From positions 1 through 36,195 of the forward strand of contig SVTY01000007.1 of the NCBI GenBank assembly GCA_015063535.1: 36,195 nt of DNA, given 5' to 3'. The DNA comes from Oscillospiraceae bacterium. GTDB taxonomy: Bacteria > Bacillota > Clostridia > Oscillospirales > CAG-272. The first letter of the stretch is position 1. The number at the start of each line of letters is the position of its first letter. The position numbers were made by a program, and so were the translations under genes. The notes under the pieces were generated by a model. It saw only the letters and a program-made list of their open reading frames with translations. It had not been told where the DNA came from and did not search any database. Of this stretch, positions 8,801 to 17,564 are shown piece by piece.

Positions 8801-9704
8801 AGGTATATTCGGGATGGTACTGCTTCATCAGATTTTCCAGCTTCTTTACCGTGTTCTCACCCATCTGTCCATCATCCAACACATAGATGTCACACTTCTC
8901 AAGAACAGGATACTGGTTCAGCATACTGACCTTCATATCCTCACTGATGGCATCGGACAGCCGATAAGGATCTCCGTAATAGGACTTGAACTGCGTAAAT
9001 CTATGCCGTTCGTCTTCCGCATCCTTTTCGGAAACCTTGCCGGAGGCGATTGCCTCCTCAATATTTGCCTCAATGGTTGCGAAGATCTCCTCCATAGCGG
9101 AGACCTCGATCATTCTGGGCAACAGGCTACGGCTCTCCTCACGACCGATGGCATACTCCACACGAAGTCCGCCCTTGATGGTCTTGACTGCGATCTGTCC
9201 GCGGTTTGCCGCCCACGTGTAGCTGTAATAGGTTCCGGGCGTATTGGTTTTTACGTCGGTGTAGTTAACAACGATCTGAGACAACAGCTCATCCTTCGTG
9301 CTGCCCACATTGTTGGTAGCCTTAGAGGAACCGATGTTCCAAGGGTTAGTAAACAGCATCTCGCCGCTGACCGTATCCACCACAGCGACCTCTCCGCTGA
9401 ATGCGTCGATATACAGCTCATAGCGTCCGTTTCCGTAACGGTAGTCCATAGTAGCCAGCTTATCCTCAGCCGAGGCAATGGTTCCCGTGGTTCCGTTCGC
9501 CAGCTTGTATGCACCGGTCTTGTAGGAATACTTATCCAGCGTCTCGTCCTGCTTGCTTGCGGCGTTGAACACCATCTGCGAGCTGGTACTACTCGTGTTA
9601 TATGTATACTCCTTCGTCTCCTCCTCTGCGCCGATCACCAAGGTCATTGCGCTGGCCAGCATGACAACAGCTAAGAGAGTCGATATTATTCTTTTTATTT
9701 TCAT
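5880..9704 (-). CDS. Large secreted DUF5696-type protein with glycosidase-like barrel and coiled-coil insert
   Basis: A 1274-aa exported protein. Residues 1-26 form a signal peptide with likely signal peptidase I cleavage after VIGA; there is no lipobox and no LPXTG-type anchor. Residues 90-560 are beta-rich and hold FFPDGSGTLFDF at 376-387, which I associate with the DUF5696 family. Residues 575-900 look like a TIM-barrel glycosidase-type domain, with acidic residues at strand-like ends (D634 in GYTDGG, D675/D677 in FPDFDF, E722 in NFELA). Residues 930-1165 are Ala/Lys/Glu/Gln-rich and predicted coiled coil. A Gly-rich linker (1198-1213) and a closing beta segment (1217-1274) follow. Relatives I recall are about 800-900 aa, so the coiled coil appears to be an insertion. 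Catalytic activity is not established; its position between transporter genes suggests glycan binding or trimming. AGGAGG precedes the ATG. Confidence 0.68.
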   Translation of the reverse strand: MKIKRIISTLLAVVMLASAMTLVIGAEEETKEYTYNTSSTSSQMVFNAASKQDETLDKYSYKTGAYKLANGTTGTIASAEDKLATMDYRYGNGRYELYIDAFSGEVAVVDTVSGEMLFTNPWNIGSSKATNNVGSTKDELLSQIVVNYTDVKTNTPGTYYSYTWAANRGQIAVKTIKGGLRVEYAIGREESRSLLPRMIEVSAMEEIFATIEANIEEAIASGKVSEKDAEDERHRFTQFKSYYGDPYRLSDAISEDMKVSMLNQYPVLEKCDIYVLDDGQMGENTVKKLENLMKQYHPEYTFEDLDEAHRYVEYEAENESSPLFKMALEYTLEDTGLVVRLAAGGIRFNESAYRLDSIDILPYIGAGTNPNPGYTFFPDGSGTLFDFKDIAILGTRQLVTGRLYGQDFAYHEISGTYEETLRYPVFGVTETETLTKNILDEEGNVVETQSYEKDRGYVAIVEEGDSLLELASFHAGQTSEYNAIKMSVYPRPTDSYNLADAISVGSNSTWTVVSDRKYTGNYKVRYMMLTDEDVAAEKKMSEFYECSYVGMAKAYRSYLEKNGILTRLTAEDVSEDIPLYIETFGAVRTTKKFLSIPVNVMTPLTSFDDIRTMYEDLEGEGIQNVNFIMTGYTDGGMTNRRMPYKLKWENAVEGDMDFEDLLAYAKEKDFGLFPDFDFVFTSGDYMFDGLSLKKHAVKTIDNRYTSKREYSATKHTFVTNFELAISPAYFEHFYEKFTPKYQKYEPIGISVSTLGSYLNSDFDEDEPYNRADGQEYTVQAFAYLREQFADAEIMTSGGNSYCWKYVDHITDIALDSSRFSVSSAAVPFLGIVLHGYVEIAGTPINMEGNLELAFLKSLENGAALNFILSYQNTAALKEYHTLSQYYSVRYDIWFEDMVSMYTELNALLKDVQTSTIEVHEFLDGVRVPDADELEADAIQAVKDAIAAEAAKKEAETQAEQSKILNAKLAIQNGVVKVKDAMAAGKSGNLAAMIANVTAQKTALDQAITDADAKIKAYSDAQKKHADYKYDPTIGDKSDLVTNKETGTRVMRDKAKTAATEATAALNEQMTKLYTAVNAVLNELDAVKKAYADAKAGAELLEAEQAFEDAYREALLDLLDAEFETQYASLTAVDHAAQAKTAVADAFTAYKALKDATVVLETEVKDDTNKAVAEYDIADISKLMTVTEYQAPETNKNEEGAGANSGAGAVGGDGDTVDSRYVSDPNNIVYEVYENGTAFLLNFNDYRVVVTIKDGKHAGTYTIDAYGYLVLERAA

Positions 9705-9726
9705 AGTAACATCTACCTCCTATCCG

Positions 9727-12117
9727 TTACACTCGATACTGGATCTCCGTTACGATATTGGTAACGAAGCTTACCAGCTTACTAAGCAAGGTACTGAACA
9801 AAATAGCAATAAACATAATAATGACCATACCGAGAATGGTTCCCAAAACCGTGATCACATTCTTACCCAAGCTGTAATCGTGGGTAACCATGGTTCCGAA
9901 GAAGAGCAGCATACCTGCCCAAACATAACCAAATGCCGTGATCACAGACAAAATATTTGCCTCAGTTGCCAACACAAAGTTGGATGCAATCGTCACGGGG
10001 ATCATGATGATAGCCAACGGCACCAGAGCATAGCAGGTAGCGATGAAGATATCCTTCAGACTTCCTTCTCCGTCGAACAGCGTAGTCAGACACCAGTTGG
10101 AAACGATCCACAGAGCCAACGGCACACAAACGCTCAGGATCACCGAGAAGACCGAAGCGTATCTTGCCGTGGGATTCAGAATATAGCCCTGACCCACTGC
10201 CTGATAATAGAACGCCACGATGGTAATTCCCAGGAAGGTGAGTGCCGCTCTTACCGAGCCTCTCTTTTCATGCTTCAGATCCCAATATCCGTCAAAGGGA
10301 TGGAACATCAGATGGAACACATAGATCAGCTCCTGTCCGTAGGTTTTCTTTCCGACCGTCACAGACACCCGCTTGTTTACCTTCTTCGCAAAGCCCATGA
10401 ACTTCGCCCAAGCGATGCACACGGCAATGATAAAGATCGGAACCAGCAGAATGAACTTGGACAGCCATTCCTTTCGGATCTCCTTATAGGAATTGGAATA
10501 GTTGACGGTATCGTATGCGGAACGGAAATATTCCAACGATTCCTCATACTGACCGCTGCGGTACAGTGCGTTACCGATTCCGATATAGGCAGCGTCAAAG
10601 TTGGAGTTTCTCTTCAGGATCTCCGTCCAGTCGTCGATCGCCTTATCATTCTGTCGAGTGTTCTGATTGTGCAACGCATGGATCAGAATATCGCCGTACT
10701 CGGTACGGCTGTACACCGTAAAGGTGGCATCGGTCTTGTTCAAAAGCAACATTCTGTCGCCCTGATACACGATACCGGCAAGTCCCGCCTGGGTAATGTT
10801 ACCCAACTGACGGCCCATATCACCAAAGGCAAACAGCAGATTTCCGTCGAAGTCATAGGTATAGACCTTACTTCTCTTCTGGTCAATGATCGACCATGTC
10901 TTTTCGGGACCGACCGCCACATCCACCACGGTAGAAGCGCCGAAGATCGTGTCGGAAACATTGACCTTGGCATTGTCCACCTCACCGGAGGGAGGATAGA
11001 AGCCGTTTCGGCGCATGATCTCGTCGCCGGCGGCGTTCAGCATCTTAACAGGCGCATAGTCGCCCGAGGTGGATTTCGAGGTGATCGAGGAAAGCACTTG
11101 CTCCTCATTCACCGAGGACGTGGTAACGTAAATAAAGTCACTGGTCAGCGTAATGTTGTTAAACTCGGTAGACACATAGGATTGCGTCTGCGCTCTCTGC
11201 TCTTCGGTCTGGAAGCGTCTCCAAATCCGCTCCCAAGCACCGATGGTAACCTTCTGCGCACCCACGAATCCGGTAAACACACCCTCTTCGGTCATCACGA
11301 TAATACCCTGATAGGTGGTAGAGGATACCACATACAACCGATCGTAGTTGTCCACTGCCAAGGCAACCGGCTTATACACGGCACCGTCATCGAACAGCTG
11401 CGATTCGGGCTGAGGGATGACATCCATAAAATTACCGTCATGGTCGAAGGTCACGATCCGATTGGCATCGGTATCGCACACATAGATTTTTCCGGGAACC
11501 ATTTCTCCTGCCACCATCTTGTCGGGGGTGATATACACACCCTTGGGAGCGGACAGTACATCTGCGATACCCTGCCCGTTCAAGAAGTTGGCAATGATAA
11601 ATTTCACCTTGTAATATCGGTCCAGAACCACAATGCGGTCATTTTCGGTATCGACGATGTACACATTCTCATTGGCATCCACCTCAATATCCGAGGGACC
11701 CGTGATCTTACTCAAGGTCTTATACAGATTCAAATAGTTGTTGTTGACGGTATTGTAGGTCGTAGTAGCGGTAGTGAGGGCGGTATTGGCCGCCTTGTAC
11801 TCATTGCTCTTCTCCCCAAATTCGGCCTTTGCCTGTGCGGCAGCGGCGGTCGCATCGTCCAACTGCTTCTTGGCATCCTCCCGATTGGCGTACAGTGCCG
11901 CCAGCTCCGGGTGATACTTGCAAAGGAACAGCTCATCCGTCAGCCCCATATAGGTTGCGTCCACCGTTTTGGAGGGCGTATAGGCATCGGGGGAATACAG
12001 TGCGGTTCCGTCAATGGAGTAGGTGTAGGTCTGATACGGCGTTGCTGCGCCTATGGGAAGAGCCAACACCATGACCATGGCAAAGATCAAACAGATAATT
12101 GCTGTCAGTTTTTTCAT
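9727..12117 (-). CDS. NHL-repeat beta-propeller / TPR / Yip1-domain membrane protein
   Basis: A 796-aa multi-domain surface protein. Parts in order: signal peptide 1-24; a short N-terminal segment; a coiled-coil stretch 71-136 rich in Ala, Lys and Gln; an NHL-type propeller 137-475, with repeat units such as PSDIEVDANENVYIVDTEND and a DTDANRIVTFDHDGNF unit at 215-230; a TPR pair 485-545; a membrane span 553-573; and a C-terminal Yip1-like domain 595-785 with about five spans. The propeller and TPRs would face outside, tethered by the membrane part. I recall YIP1-family proteins beside DUF5696 proteins in other Firmicutes sugar loci. It is the only clearly membrane-anchored non-permease product of the locus, so a scaffold or sensor role is inferred. 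The gene lies between the first permease pair and the DUF5696-type gene, 22 bases upstream of the latter. Confidence 0.78.
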   Translation of the reverse strand: MKKLTAIICLIFAMVMVLALPIGAATPYQTYTYSIDGTALYSPDAYTPSKTVDATYMGLTDELFLCKYHPELAALYANREDAKKQLDDATAAAAQAKAEFGEKSNEYKAANTALTTATTTYNTVNNNYLNLYKTLSKITGPSDIEVDANENVYIVDTENDRIVVLDRYYKVKFIIANFLNGQGIADVLSAPKGVYITPDKMVAGEMVPGKIYVCDTDANRIVTFDHDGNFMDVIPQPESQLFDDGAVYKPVALAVDNYDRLYVVSSTTYQGIIVMTEEGVFTGFVGAQKVTIGAWERIWRRFQTEEQRAQTQSYVSTEFNNITLTSDFIYVTTSSVNEEQVLSSITSKSTSGDYAPVKMLNAAGDEIMRRNGFYPPSGEVDNAKVNVSDTIFGASTVVDVAVGPEKTWSIIDQKRSKVYTYDFDGNLLFAFGDMGRQLGNITQAGLAGIVYQGDRMLLLNKTDATFTVYSRTEYGDILIHALHNQNTRQNDKAIDDWTEILKRNSNFDAAYIGIGNALYRSGQYEESLEYFRSAYDTVNYSNSYKEIRKEWLSKFILLVPIFIIAVCIAWAKFMGFAKKVNKRVSVTVGKKTYGQELIYVFHLMFHPFDGYWDLKHEKRGSVRAALTFLGITIVAFYYQAVGQGYILNPTARYASVFSVILSVCVPLALWIVSNWCLTTLFDGEGSLKDIFIATCYALVPLAIIMIPVTIASNFVLATEANILSVITAFGYVWAGMLLFFGTMVTHDYSLGKNVITVLGTILGMVIIMFIAILFSTLLSKLVSFVTNIVTEIQYRV

Positions 12118-12133
12118 GTTTCTCCTCCTGTTA

Positions 12134-13009
12134 TCAGTCTTTCATACCACTGGATCCCATGGTCTCAATAATATTGGACTGGGAAATAACGAATACGAGA
12201 ATCGGCACGATCATCATGACCACGGTAGCCGCTGCGGAAGCGCCCGCACGCTTGATACCGCCGGCAGTGATCTGACCGATGGCGTAGTTCAACGACTTCA
12301 GCTGCTCCGAATGGATGTAGATCGACGAACCTGCGTTCCAAAGTCCTTGGAACGAATACACGATCAGCGTCAGCCATGCGGGCTTAACCATCGGCATGGC
12401 AATCGTCCAGAAGATCCGAAGCTCGCTGGCTCCGTCCAGCCGTGCGCTTTCCAGCACCGCATCGGTCACGCCGGATTCCATAAACTGCTTCATCAAATAC
12501 AAGCCGAGAGTGGAGCCCCATGCGGGAATAATGATCGCCCAGTAGGTATCCACGATATGCAAGGCACTCATCAGAATAAAGCTGGTAACACCGGTCACCG
12601 TTGCATGGAACATCAGCGAGGTTCTGACCAGCTTAAACATGCCCTTACCGCCGGGGAACTTGATCTTCGCCATGGCATACGCTGCCAAAGAGGACACAAA
12701 CAGGTTACCGACCGTACCCGCAACCGACGTAAAGACGGTATTGAATATGTATCGGGAGAAGGGCACCAGATTTCCGCTCATCAAAGTAAACAGGTCCTTA
12801 AAGTTCTTCCCCGTAGGAGAGACTACATAAAATCTCGGGGGGAACATCCACAATTCATCCAAGGGCTTGAGGGCTTGGATCACCACATAGTACATAGGCA
12901 GGAACATAAAGAGTCCCAAAATAAACAGTACAACGGTGATGCCCGCATCTCCTCCTCGGGAACGTGACAGAACAACCTTATGCTTTCTTGTTCTTAACTT
13001 CTTTGCCAT
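12134..13009 (-). CDS. Carbohydrate ABC transporter permease, MalG type (first pair)
   Basis: A 291-aa permease of normal MalG size with about six membrane spans. The EAA loop is at residues 186-206 (LESARLDGASELRIFWTIAMP). It pairs with the MalF-type protein encoded one base upstream. The ribosome site is modest (AAGGTGGG), consistent with translational coupling to the preceding gene. Unlike the second pair in this locus it has no enlarged loop. Confidence 0.93.
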   Translation of the reverse strand: MAKKLRTRKHKVVLSRSRGGDAGITVVLFILGLFMFLPMYYVVIQALKPLDELWMFPPRFYVVSPTGKNFKDLFTLMSGNLVPFSRYIFNTVFTSVAGTVGNLFVSSLAAYAMAKIKFPGGKGMFKLVRTSLMFHATVTGVTSFILMSALHIVDTYWAIIIPAWGSTLGLYLMKQFMESGVTDAVLESARLDGASELRIFWTIAMPMVKPAWLTLIVYSFQGLWNAGSSIYIHSEQLKSLNYAIGQITAGGIKRAGASAAATVVMMIVPILVFVISQSNIIETMGSSGMKD

Positions 13010-13010
13010 A

Positions 13011-13958
13011 TCACGATCCCACCTTTGAAAGTATCTTTTTTACCAATGCGTTGGCTCCGATCATCACGAGGAAGAGGATCACCGCAATGGTAGACGAATA
13101 ACCGATCTCAAACCGTTGTCCGCCGTAGTCATCCAAGTGGTGCATAATGGTATGCGCCGCATAATCCACGGAGGGGAAGCCGCACAGTGCGGTAACAACG
13201 CCGCCAAAGCCGAAGGAGCTGGTGATGGACATGACCGCTCCGAACATCAGCTGCGGCTTCATGTTGGGCAGCGTGATGTACCAAAGCTCCTGCCAACGGT
13301 TGCGGATGCCGTCCACGGCGCCCGCCTCATACTGGGCCTTGTCAATGCCCTGCAAGCCTGCGATAAAGGACAGGAAGGCGGTACCCAACGAGGTCCAAAG
13401 AGCAACCACGATACACAAAGGCATGACATAGGAGGCATTTTGGAACCAAGCGATGGGCGTTGTTATCAAACCGAGCTTCAGCAGCATCGCATTGACCCAT
13501 CCATAGGCGTCTGCGGAGAACAGGGTACCCCAAACAAGGTAAACCTGACCGGCAATGGAGGGGGCATAGAAGATCAAGGTCACGATCGCTCTGATCTTGG
13601 GAGACAGCTCGTTGATAAACCATGCGATCAACAGAGACATAAAGTAGGACACGGGTCCTACGATCGCCGCAAAGATCAAGGTGTTCTTGACTGCGATCAG
13701 AAAGATATCATCATCGAGGAACAATCGTACATAGTTGTCGAACCAGACAATATTCGGCAACTCAAGCAAGTTAAAGTCTGTAAAGCTGATGAGGACGGAC
13801 AGCACCACAGGCAACACGGTAAAGCAGGTAAAGATCAGCATAAAGGGCGCTACCATGAAATAGGCGACCTTATTCCGCTTCATTTCCTTCCATGTCCACT
13901 GTCTGCGAGTCATATCCTGACGGACAACAGCTTTCTTTTGTGCCGTTTTTTGGGACAT
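13011..13958 (-). CDS. Sugar ABC transporter permease, MalF type (first pair)
   Basis: A 315-aa MalF/UgpA-type permease. A basic N-terminal tail is followed by about six membrane spans and the EAA loop at residues 210-231 (YEAGAVDGIRNRWQELWYITLP). The start at 13958 is chosen because AAGGAGAG lies just upstream; an in-frame ATG at 13994 would overlap the preceding gene. It is the second gene of the operon, directly after the binding protein, the usual binding protein-MalF-MalG order. With its partner it forms the first of two permease pairs. Confidence 0.93.
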   Translation of the reverse strand: MSQKTAQKKAVVRQDMTRRQWTWKEMKRNKVAYFMVAPFMLIFTCFTVLPVVLSVLISFTDFNLLELPNIVWFDNYVRLFLDDDIFLIAVKNTLIFAAIVGPVSYFMSLLIAWFINELSPKIRAIVTLIFYAPSIAGQVYLVWGTLFSADAYGWVNAMLLKLGLITTPIAWFQNASYVMPLCIVVALWTSLGTAFLSFIAGLQGIDKAQYEAGAVDGIRNRWQELWYITLPNMKPQLMFGAVMSITSSFGFGGVVTALCGFPSVDYAAHTIMHHLDDYGGQRFEIGYSSTIAVILFLVMIGANALVKKILSKVGS

Positions 13959-14000
13959 TATACTTCTCTCCTTCTTTGTTGTTTTCACGATCACAAGGGA

Positions 14001-17000
14001 TTATTTATAGGCTTCGTAGGATTCCAGCGCATCGGCAGCCTCTCTGAGGTATGTGGTAACTGCCTTGCCGTTGTCACCGAAGGGCTTGCCGAACAGATCG
14101 GCATTCAAACCGTCCAGGGAATCGGCGATCGCACGAAGCGAAGCATAATCCTCTGTCAGATATCCGTCGATCAGATCCATCGCATTGTTGTAAGCGGTGT
14201 CATACTCGCTGCGGTAGGAATCGGACTCCTTGATCTCCTCCAAGACCGTCTCTGCCTGAGCCATTCTCTTCTGAGCCAAGGTCTGTCCTACATAGTCCAG
14301 CGTCTCCAAGCCAAACTCTTCGCGCTTACGGGTGATCTCTTTGTTAATGGTGGTAATGTAGCCCTGCAATGCGGTAGCAGGATCTGCATGGGAGTTATAC
14401 GCATCTAAGAATGCGAACTGCGTATACCGTCCCACAATGTAGCTACCGGGATAGTTGGGAATGGATGCCAGACTGTTGAACTGATACGAGATCTGCTCAT
14501 ACTCGTCTGCCGTCCAGGGCAGGCTTTCTATGGCCTCCTTGTTTGCGGTGGGATGCTTTGCGGAGGGACCGAGAATGGCAATCATTTCATTCGAGTAATC
14601 CACTTGGAACTCCGCTCCCGAATGCCATTTCATAAATGCCCACGCATCATCCACATTGTCACATCCCGTGATCATCACGATGGCAGTAACACCGGACACT
14701 GCGACATTGTTGATCTTACCGGTCTCCTCGTCAGCATAGCCGGGCATGGGATAGAAGCCCCACAGACCCTCGATCTCGGTAGCGAACACCTTCAATTGGT
14801 TGTATGCTGCCGTATAACCCGCAAAGCCGATCGGCATCTCACCGGTTCGGAATCGGTTGGCAAAATCGTAAGAATAAGGGAAGGAATACATGGTAAACAG
14901 ATCACACATGGTGTTAAAGGATTCCAATGCCACGTTGGAGTCTAAATTGATCCGCATGCCGCCGTCGGCAAACAGCTCGCCGCCGCTCTGATACAGGAAG
15001 ATATTGGCATCGTTGGACATACCGATCTCCATATTGTTCGCCTGAAGCACGGGGATCGCTTCCTTCACGTCATCCCATGTCTTGGGGATCTCAATCCCCA
15101 GCTCTGCAAGAACATCCTTTCGGATAAACATCATCGAGAAGCTTTGCGTCTCGGGCAAACCGTAGCAGTGATAGTCTCCTTGGGCATCCTCAATACCAAG
15201 AACCATCATCGCCGCCTCGTTGAAGTTGGCTTCGATCTCCTCATAGCCCTCCAGATCCTCAATCTCCATTAAGGCACCTCGGATCGCATAGTTGATTACG
15301 TCTCCCTGTCCCACACCGATGTACACATCGGGACCCGTTCCCGACAGAATAGAGGGCAGCAACGTACCGCCCGCAACCAGCTTCAGGTTGATCGGAATTC
15401 CCTCCTGCGGCGTGAACTTGTTGTTCACCAAGCCTCGGAGAACCTGCATCTGGTCACGTCCGGTAGCGATCCAAACCTCCGCCGCTTCCTCGGATTCAGC
15501 ATCCTTGCTGATCGCACCCATGCGGTCATAATTTCGGAAGAAGGACTTCACGAAGCCCATGACCTCATAGGAGAAGGCTTCCCAGAAGTTTGCCTTTGCC
15601 TTGGGAAGCTCAGCGCCCTCGGGCTGGATCTGAATATAGTCAAGGATCAGCGGCTGTGTCTTGGCATCCGACAGCCAGGTACCCAGGTTACCGATATAGG
15701 TCTTAAGCTGTTCCAGGTTTTTCGCCACCTCGTCATCATCCATACCCATGGTATTCAGCACACGTGCCGCCTTTTCCAGCGTTGCGGTCATCGAGCTCTT
15801 CTCGCCCGCCTCAGCTTCCAGCTCAGCGGCGATCTGATACAGAGCCTCCGCCTGATCCAACAGGTCAGCCATCGTATCGGGCATCACACGGGAGAAGCCG
15901 TAATCCCGATATTGGTCGGGCGTGGTACCCGTCAGCTTCAGGATCTCCAGATAATCGCTGTTGATACTGTCCAAGGATTCGGTCACACGGCGCACGATAT
16001 CGCCCATGTTGCCAAGCGTTACCTCAAAGCGAAGCGTGTAGGTCACTCCCTCCTTGAAGTAGAAGCTGAACTCATCCGTTCCGTCGGTCAATACACCCGA
16101 CTGCCAATCGGAGGAATAATCGAACTGCAACCGTCCCGCCTCCTCAAAGGGAAGACCGTTGTAATAGCCTGCCTCGCCCTCCTTCAGAGAGCCGTCGCTG
16201 TAAATATACAGCATTCTGGAGGTATACATACCGTCCAGCACGTTCTGCATGTAGCGTGTTGCGATCTGATAGCGTCCGCTGCTTCCCACACGGAAGGTAT
16301 ATTCGATCCACTGTCCGGATCCCTGCCACTTGTCACCGCCAATGGTGTTCAGCACCGTGTAAGAGGTGGAAGAGGGCGAGGTGATCGCACTCGCAGTATC
16401 AGAAACAGGATAAATGGTCTGAGAGGAGGTTGCGGAGAAATATTCTCCTTCGATCTTGATCGTTTCGGTTCCGTTGGACTCCGTTGCGTATTTTTCGCTG
16501 TATTCCTCATAGGAGAGCGGCTCCTCCGGCGTTACCAAGCGGATCTCGGAGATCACCACAGGCTCGTTCACCGACTCCATGGAGATCGTCACCTTGCCGT
16601 CCTCGTCGGGCGTAATCGCAAACTCAAAGGGAGTCTGCAAAAATCCGTTGACATCCTTAAAGGTGTAGGTAGTCCAAGCGGGAGCCTGCACCAACGTCGC
16701 GCGGATCTCATTGCGGTCGATATCGGAGGTAAAGAACCGAACCGTCTGCTCATCCACCATCGAGGCAACATCGGCAGTCCAGTATTCGGGCATCTTATAA
16801 ATAATGTAGGAAACCCCGTCCTTTTCGGTCAGGCTTGCCTCAATTCCCATATCCTTCGCCTTGTTCAGGTAATCCTGTGCGCTTTCGTCCTTGGGCACCT
16901 CAAACTGCCCATCGGGATACACATTCTTCCACAGCTTCGCCATGGTCATGTACCGCGCCTCAGCAAAGGGAACCTTATCATTGATCATAAAGATCCGCTC

Positions 17001-17474
17001 AATCGCAGTAGCCTTATTCTCAATGGGGTAATACTCGATCTCTACATAGTAGCGAGCAGCCTCCTTGACCTGATCCGTCGTCCAGGAGACCATATTGGTC
17101 GCAGGAACATACAGACCCTGCTTTCCGTCATAGGTATCCACCCTTGCCAGCTCGGCATCGGGATCGACCTCAGCATCTGCCTGAGAAAGGATCATCTGCT
17201 CGGTCTTATGGTCTTTCTCCACTTCCTTGTAATAGCGCCAGTTTTTGGTCGCATCGATCACCACATCCTCCGTGGCACGATCCACACCGGTTTGTGCCTC
17301 CGCATGAATGTAGTCATTGTACGAAATCGCATTCAACAGCTCCCGTATATCGTCCGTGGTAGTCTGAGAAACCGAATCGTTCTCCTCGGCGCCGATCATG
17401 ACAACACCGCTGCAAAGCAGAAATACCAAAGCGAGTACAAAAGCCGTAACTCTTTGAAATTTCGTCTTTTTCAT
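14001..17474 (-). CDS. Giant extracellular solute-binding protein with N-terminal beta (CBM-like) modules
   Basis: An 1157-aa exported protein, over twice the usual 420-550 aa of a sugar-binding protein. Residues 1-29 are a signal peptide likely cut after MIGA. Cys21 follows Leu-Leu, so a lipobox is not supported. Residues 110-315 form a beta-rich module. Residues 335-515 resemble a CBM6/35-type sandwich (WQGSGQWIEYTFRVGSSGRYQIATRY). A helical segment (530-600) and a closing strand (LILDYIQIQPEG) follow. The solute-binding fold spans about 665-1055 (LPSILSGTGPDVYIG, KTWDDVKEAIPVLQ, TGEMPIGFAGYTA). The last 95 residues form another helical bundle. It is first in the operon, with a leader of about 125 nt. 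The added modules suggest it binds a large glycan at the surface. Ligand unknown. Confidence 0.85.
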   Translation of the reverse strand: MKKTKFQRVTAFVLALVFLLCSGVVMIGAEENDSVSQTTTDDIRELLNAISYNDYIHAEAQTGVDRATEDVVIDATKNWRYYKEVEKDHKTEQMILSQADAEVDPDAELARVDTYDGKQGLYVPATNMVSWTTDQVKEAARYYVEIEYYPIENKATAIERIFMINDKVPFAEARYMTMAKLWKNVYPDGQFEVPKDESAQDYLNKAKDMGIEASLTEKDGVSYIIYKMPEYWTADVASMVDEQTVRFFTSDIDRNEIRATLVQAPAWTTYTFKDVNGFLQTPFEFAITPDEDGKVTISMESVNEPVVISEIRLVTPEEPLSYEEYSEKYATESNGTETIKIEGEYFSATSSQTIYPVSDTASAITSPSSTSYTVLNTIGGDKWQGSGQWIEYTFRVGSSGRYQIATRYMQNVLDGMYTSRMLYIYSDGSLKEGEAGYYNGLPFEEAGRLQFDYSSDWQSGVLTDGTDEFSFYFKEGVTYTLRFEVTLGNMGDIVRRVTESLDSINSDYLEILKLTGTTPDQYRDYGFSRVMPDTMADLLDQAEALYQIAAELEAEAGEKSSMTATLEKAARVLNTMGMDDDEVAKNLEQLKTYIGNLGTWLSDAKTQPLILDYIQIQPEGAELPKAKANFWEAFSYEVMGFVKSFFRNYDRMGAISKDAESEEAAEVWIATGRDQMQVLRGLVNNKFTPQEGIPINLKLVAGGTLLPSILSGTGPDVYIGVGQGDVINYAIRGALMEIEDLEGYEEIEANFNEAAMMVLGIEDAQGDYHCYGLPETQSFSMMFIRKDVLAELGIEIPKTWDDVKEAIPVLQANNMEIGMSNDANIFLYQSGGELFADGGMRINLDSNVALESFNTMCDLFTMYSFPYSYDFANRFRTGEMPIGFAGYTAAYNQLKVFATEIEGLWGFYPMPGYADEETGKINNVAVSGVTAIVMITGCDNVDDAWAFMKWHSGAEFQVDYSNEMIAILGPSAKHPTANKEAIESLPWTADEYEQISYQFNSLASIPNYPGSYIVGRYTQFAFLDAYNSHADPATALQGYITTINKEITRKREEFGLETLDYVGQTLAQKRMAQAETVLEEIKESDSYRSEYDTAYNNAMDLIDGYLTEDYASLRAIADSLDGLNADLFGKPFGDNGKAVTTYLREAADALESYEAYK

Positions 17475-17564
17475 TCAAAAATCCTCCTGTAAACCTTTTT
17501 TGAAATTGCTGATTTTTCTGCGGCATGTTGCATGATCCACACCGCGCAAGGCATTTTTGGGGCA

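Noticed and set aside
9553-12171. Long plus-strand open frame (872 codons)
   Set aside because: It lies antisense to the NHL-Yip1 gene, has no ribosome site, and its His/Gln/Arg-rich translation is typical of a shadow frame.
17408-17416. Lipobox at Cys21 of the giant binding protein
   Set aside because: The residue before Cys is Leu rather than Gly/Ala/Ser, and a good signal peptidase I site (MIGA) follows.
15912-17492. Long plus-strand open frame (526 codons)
   Set aside because: It lies antisense to the binding-protein gene and gives an Arg/His/Gly-rich shadow translation.
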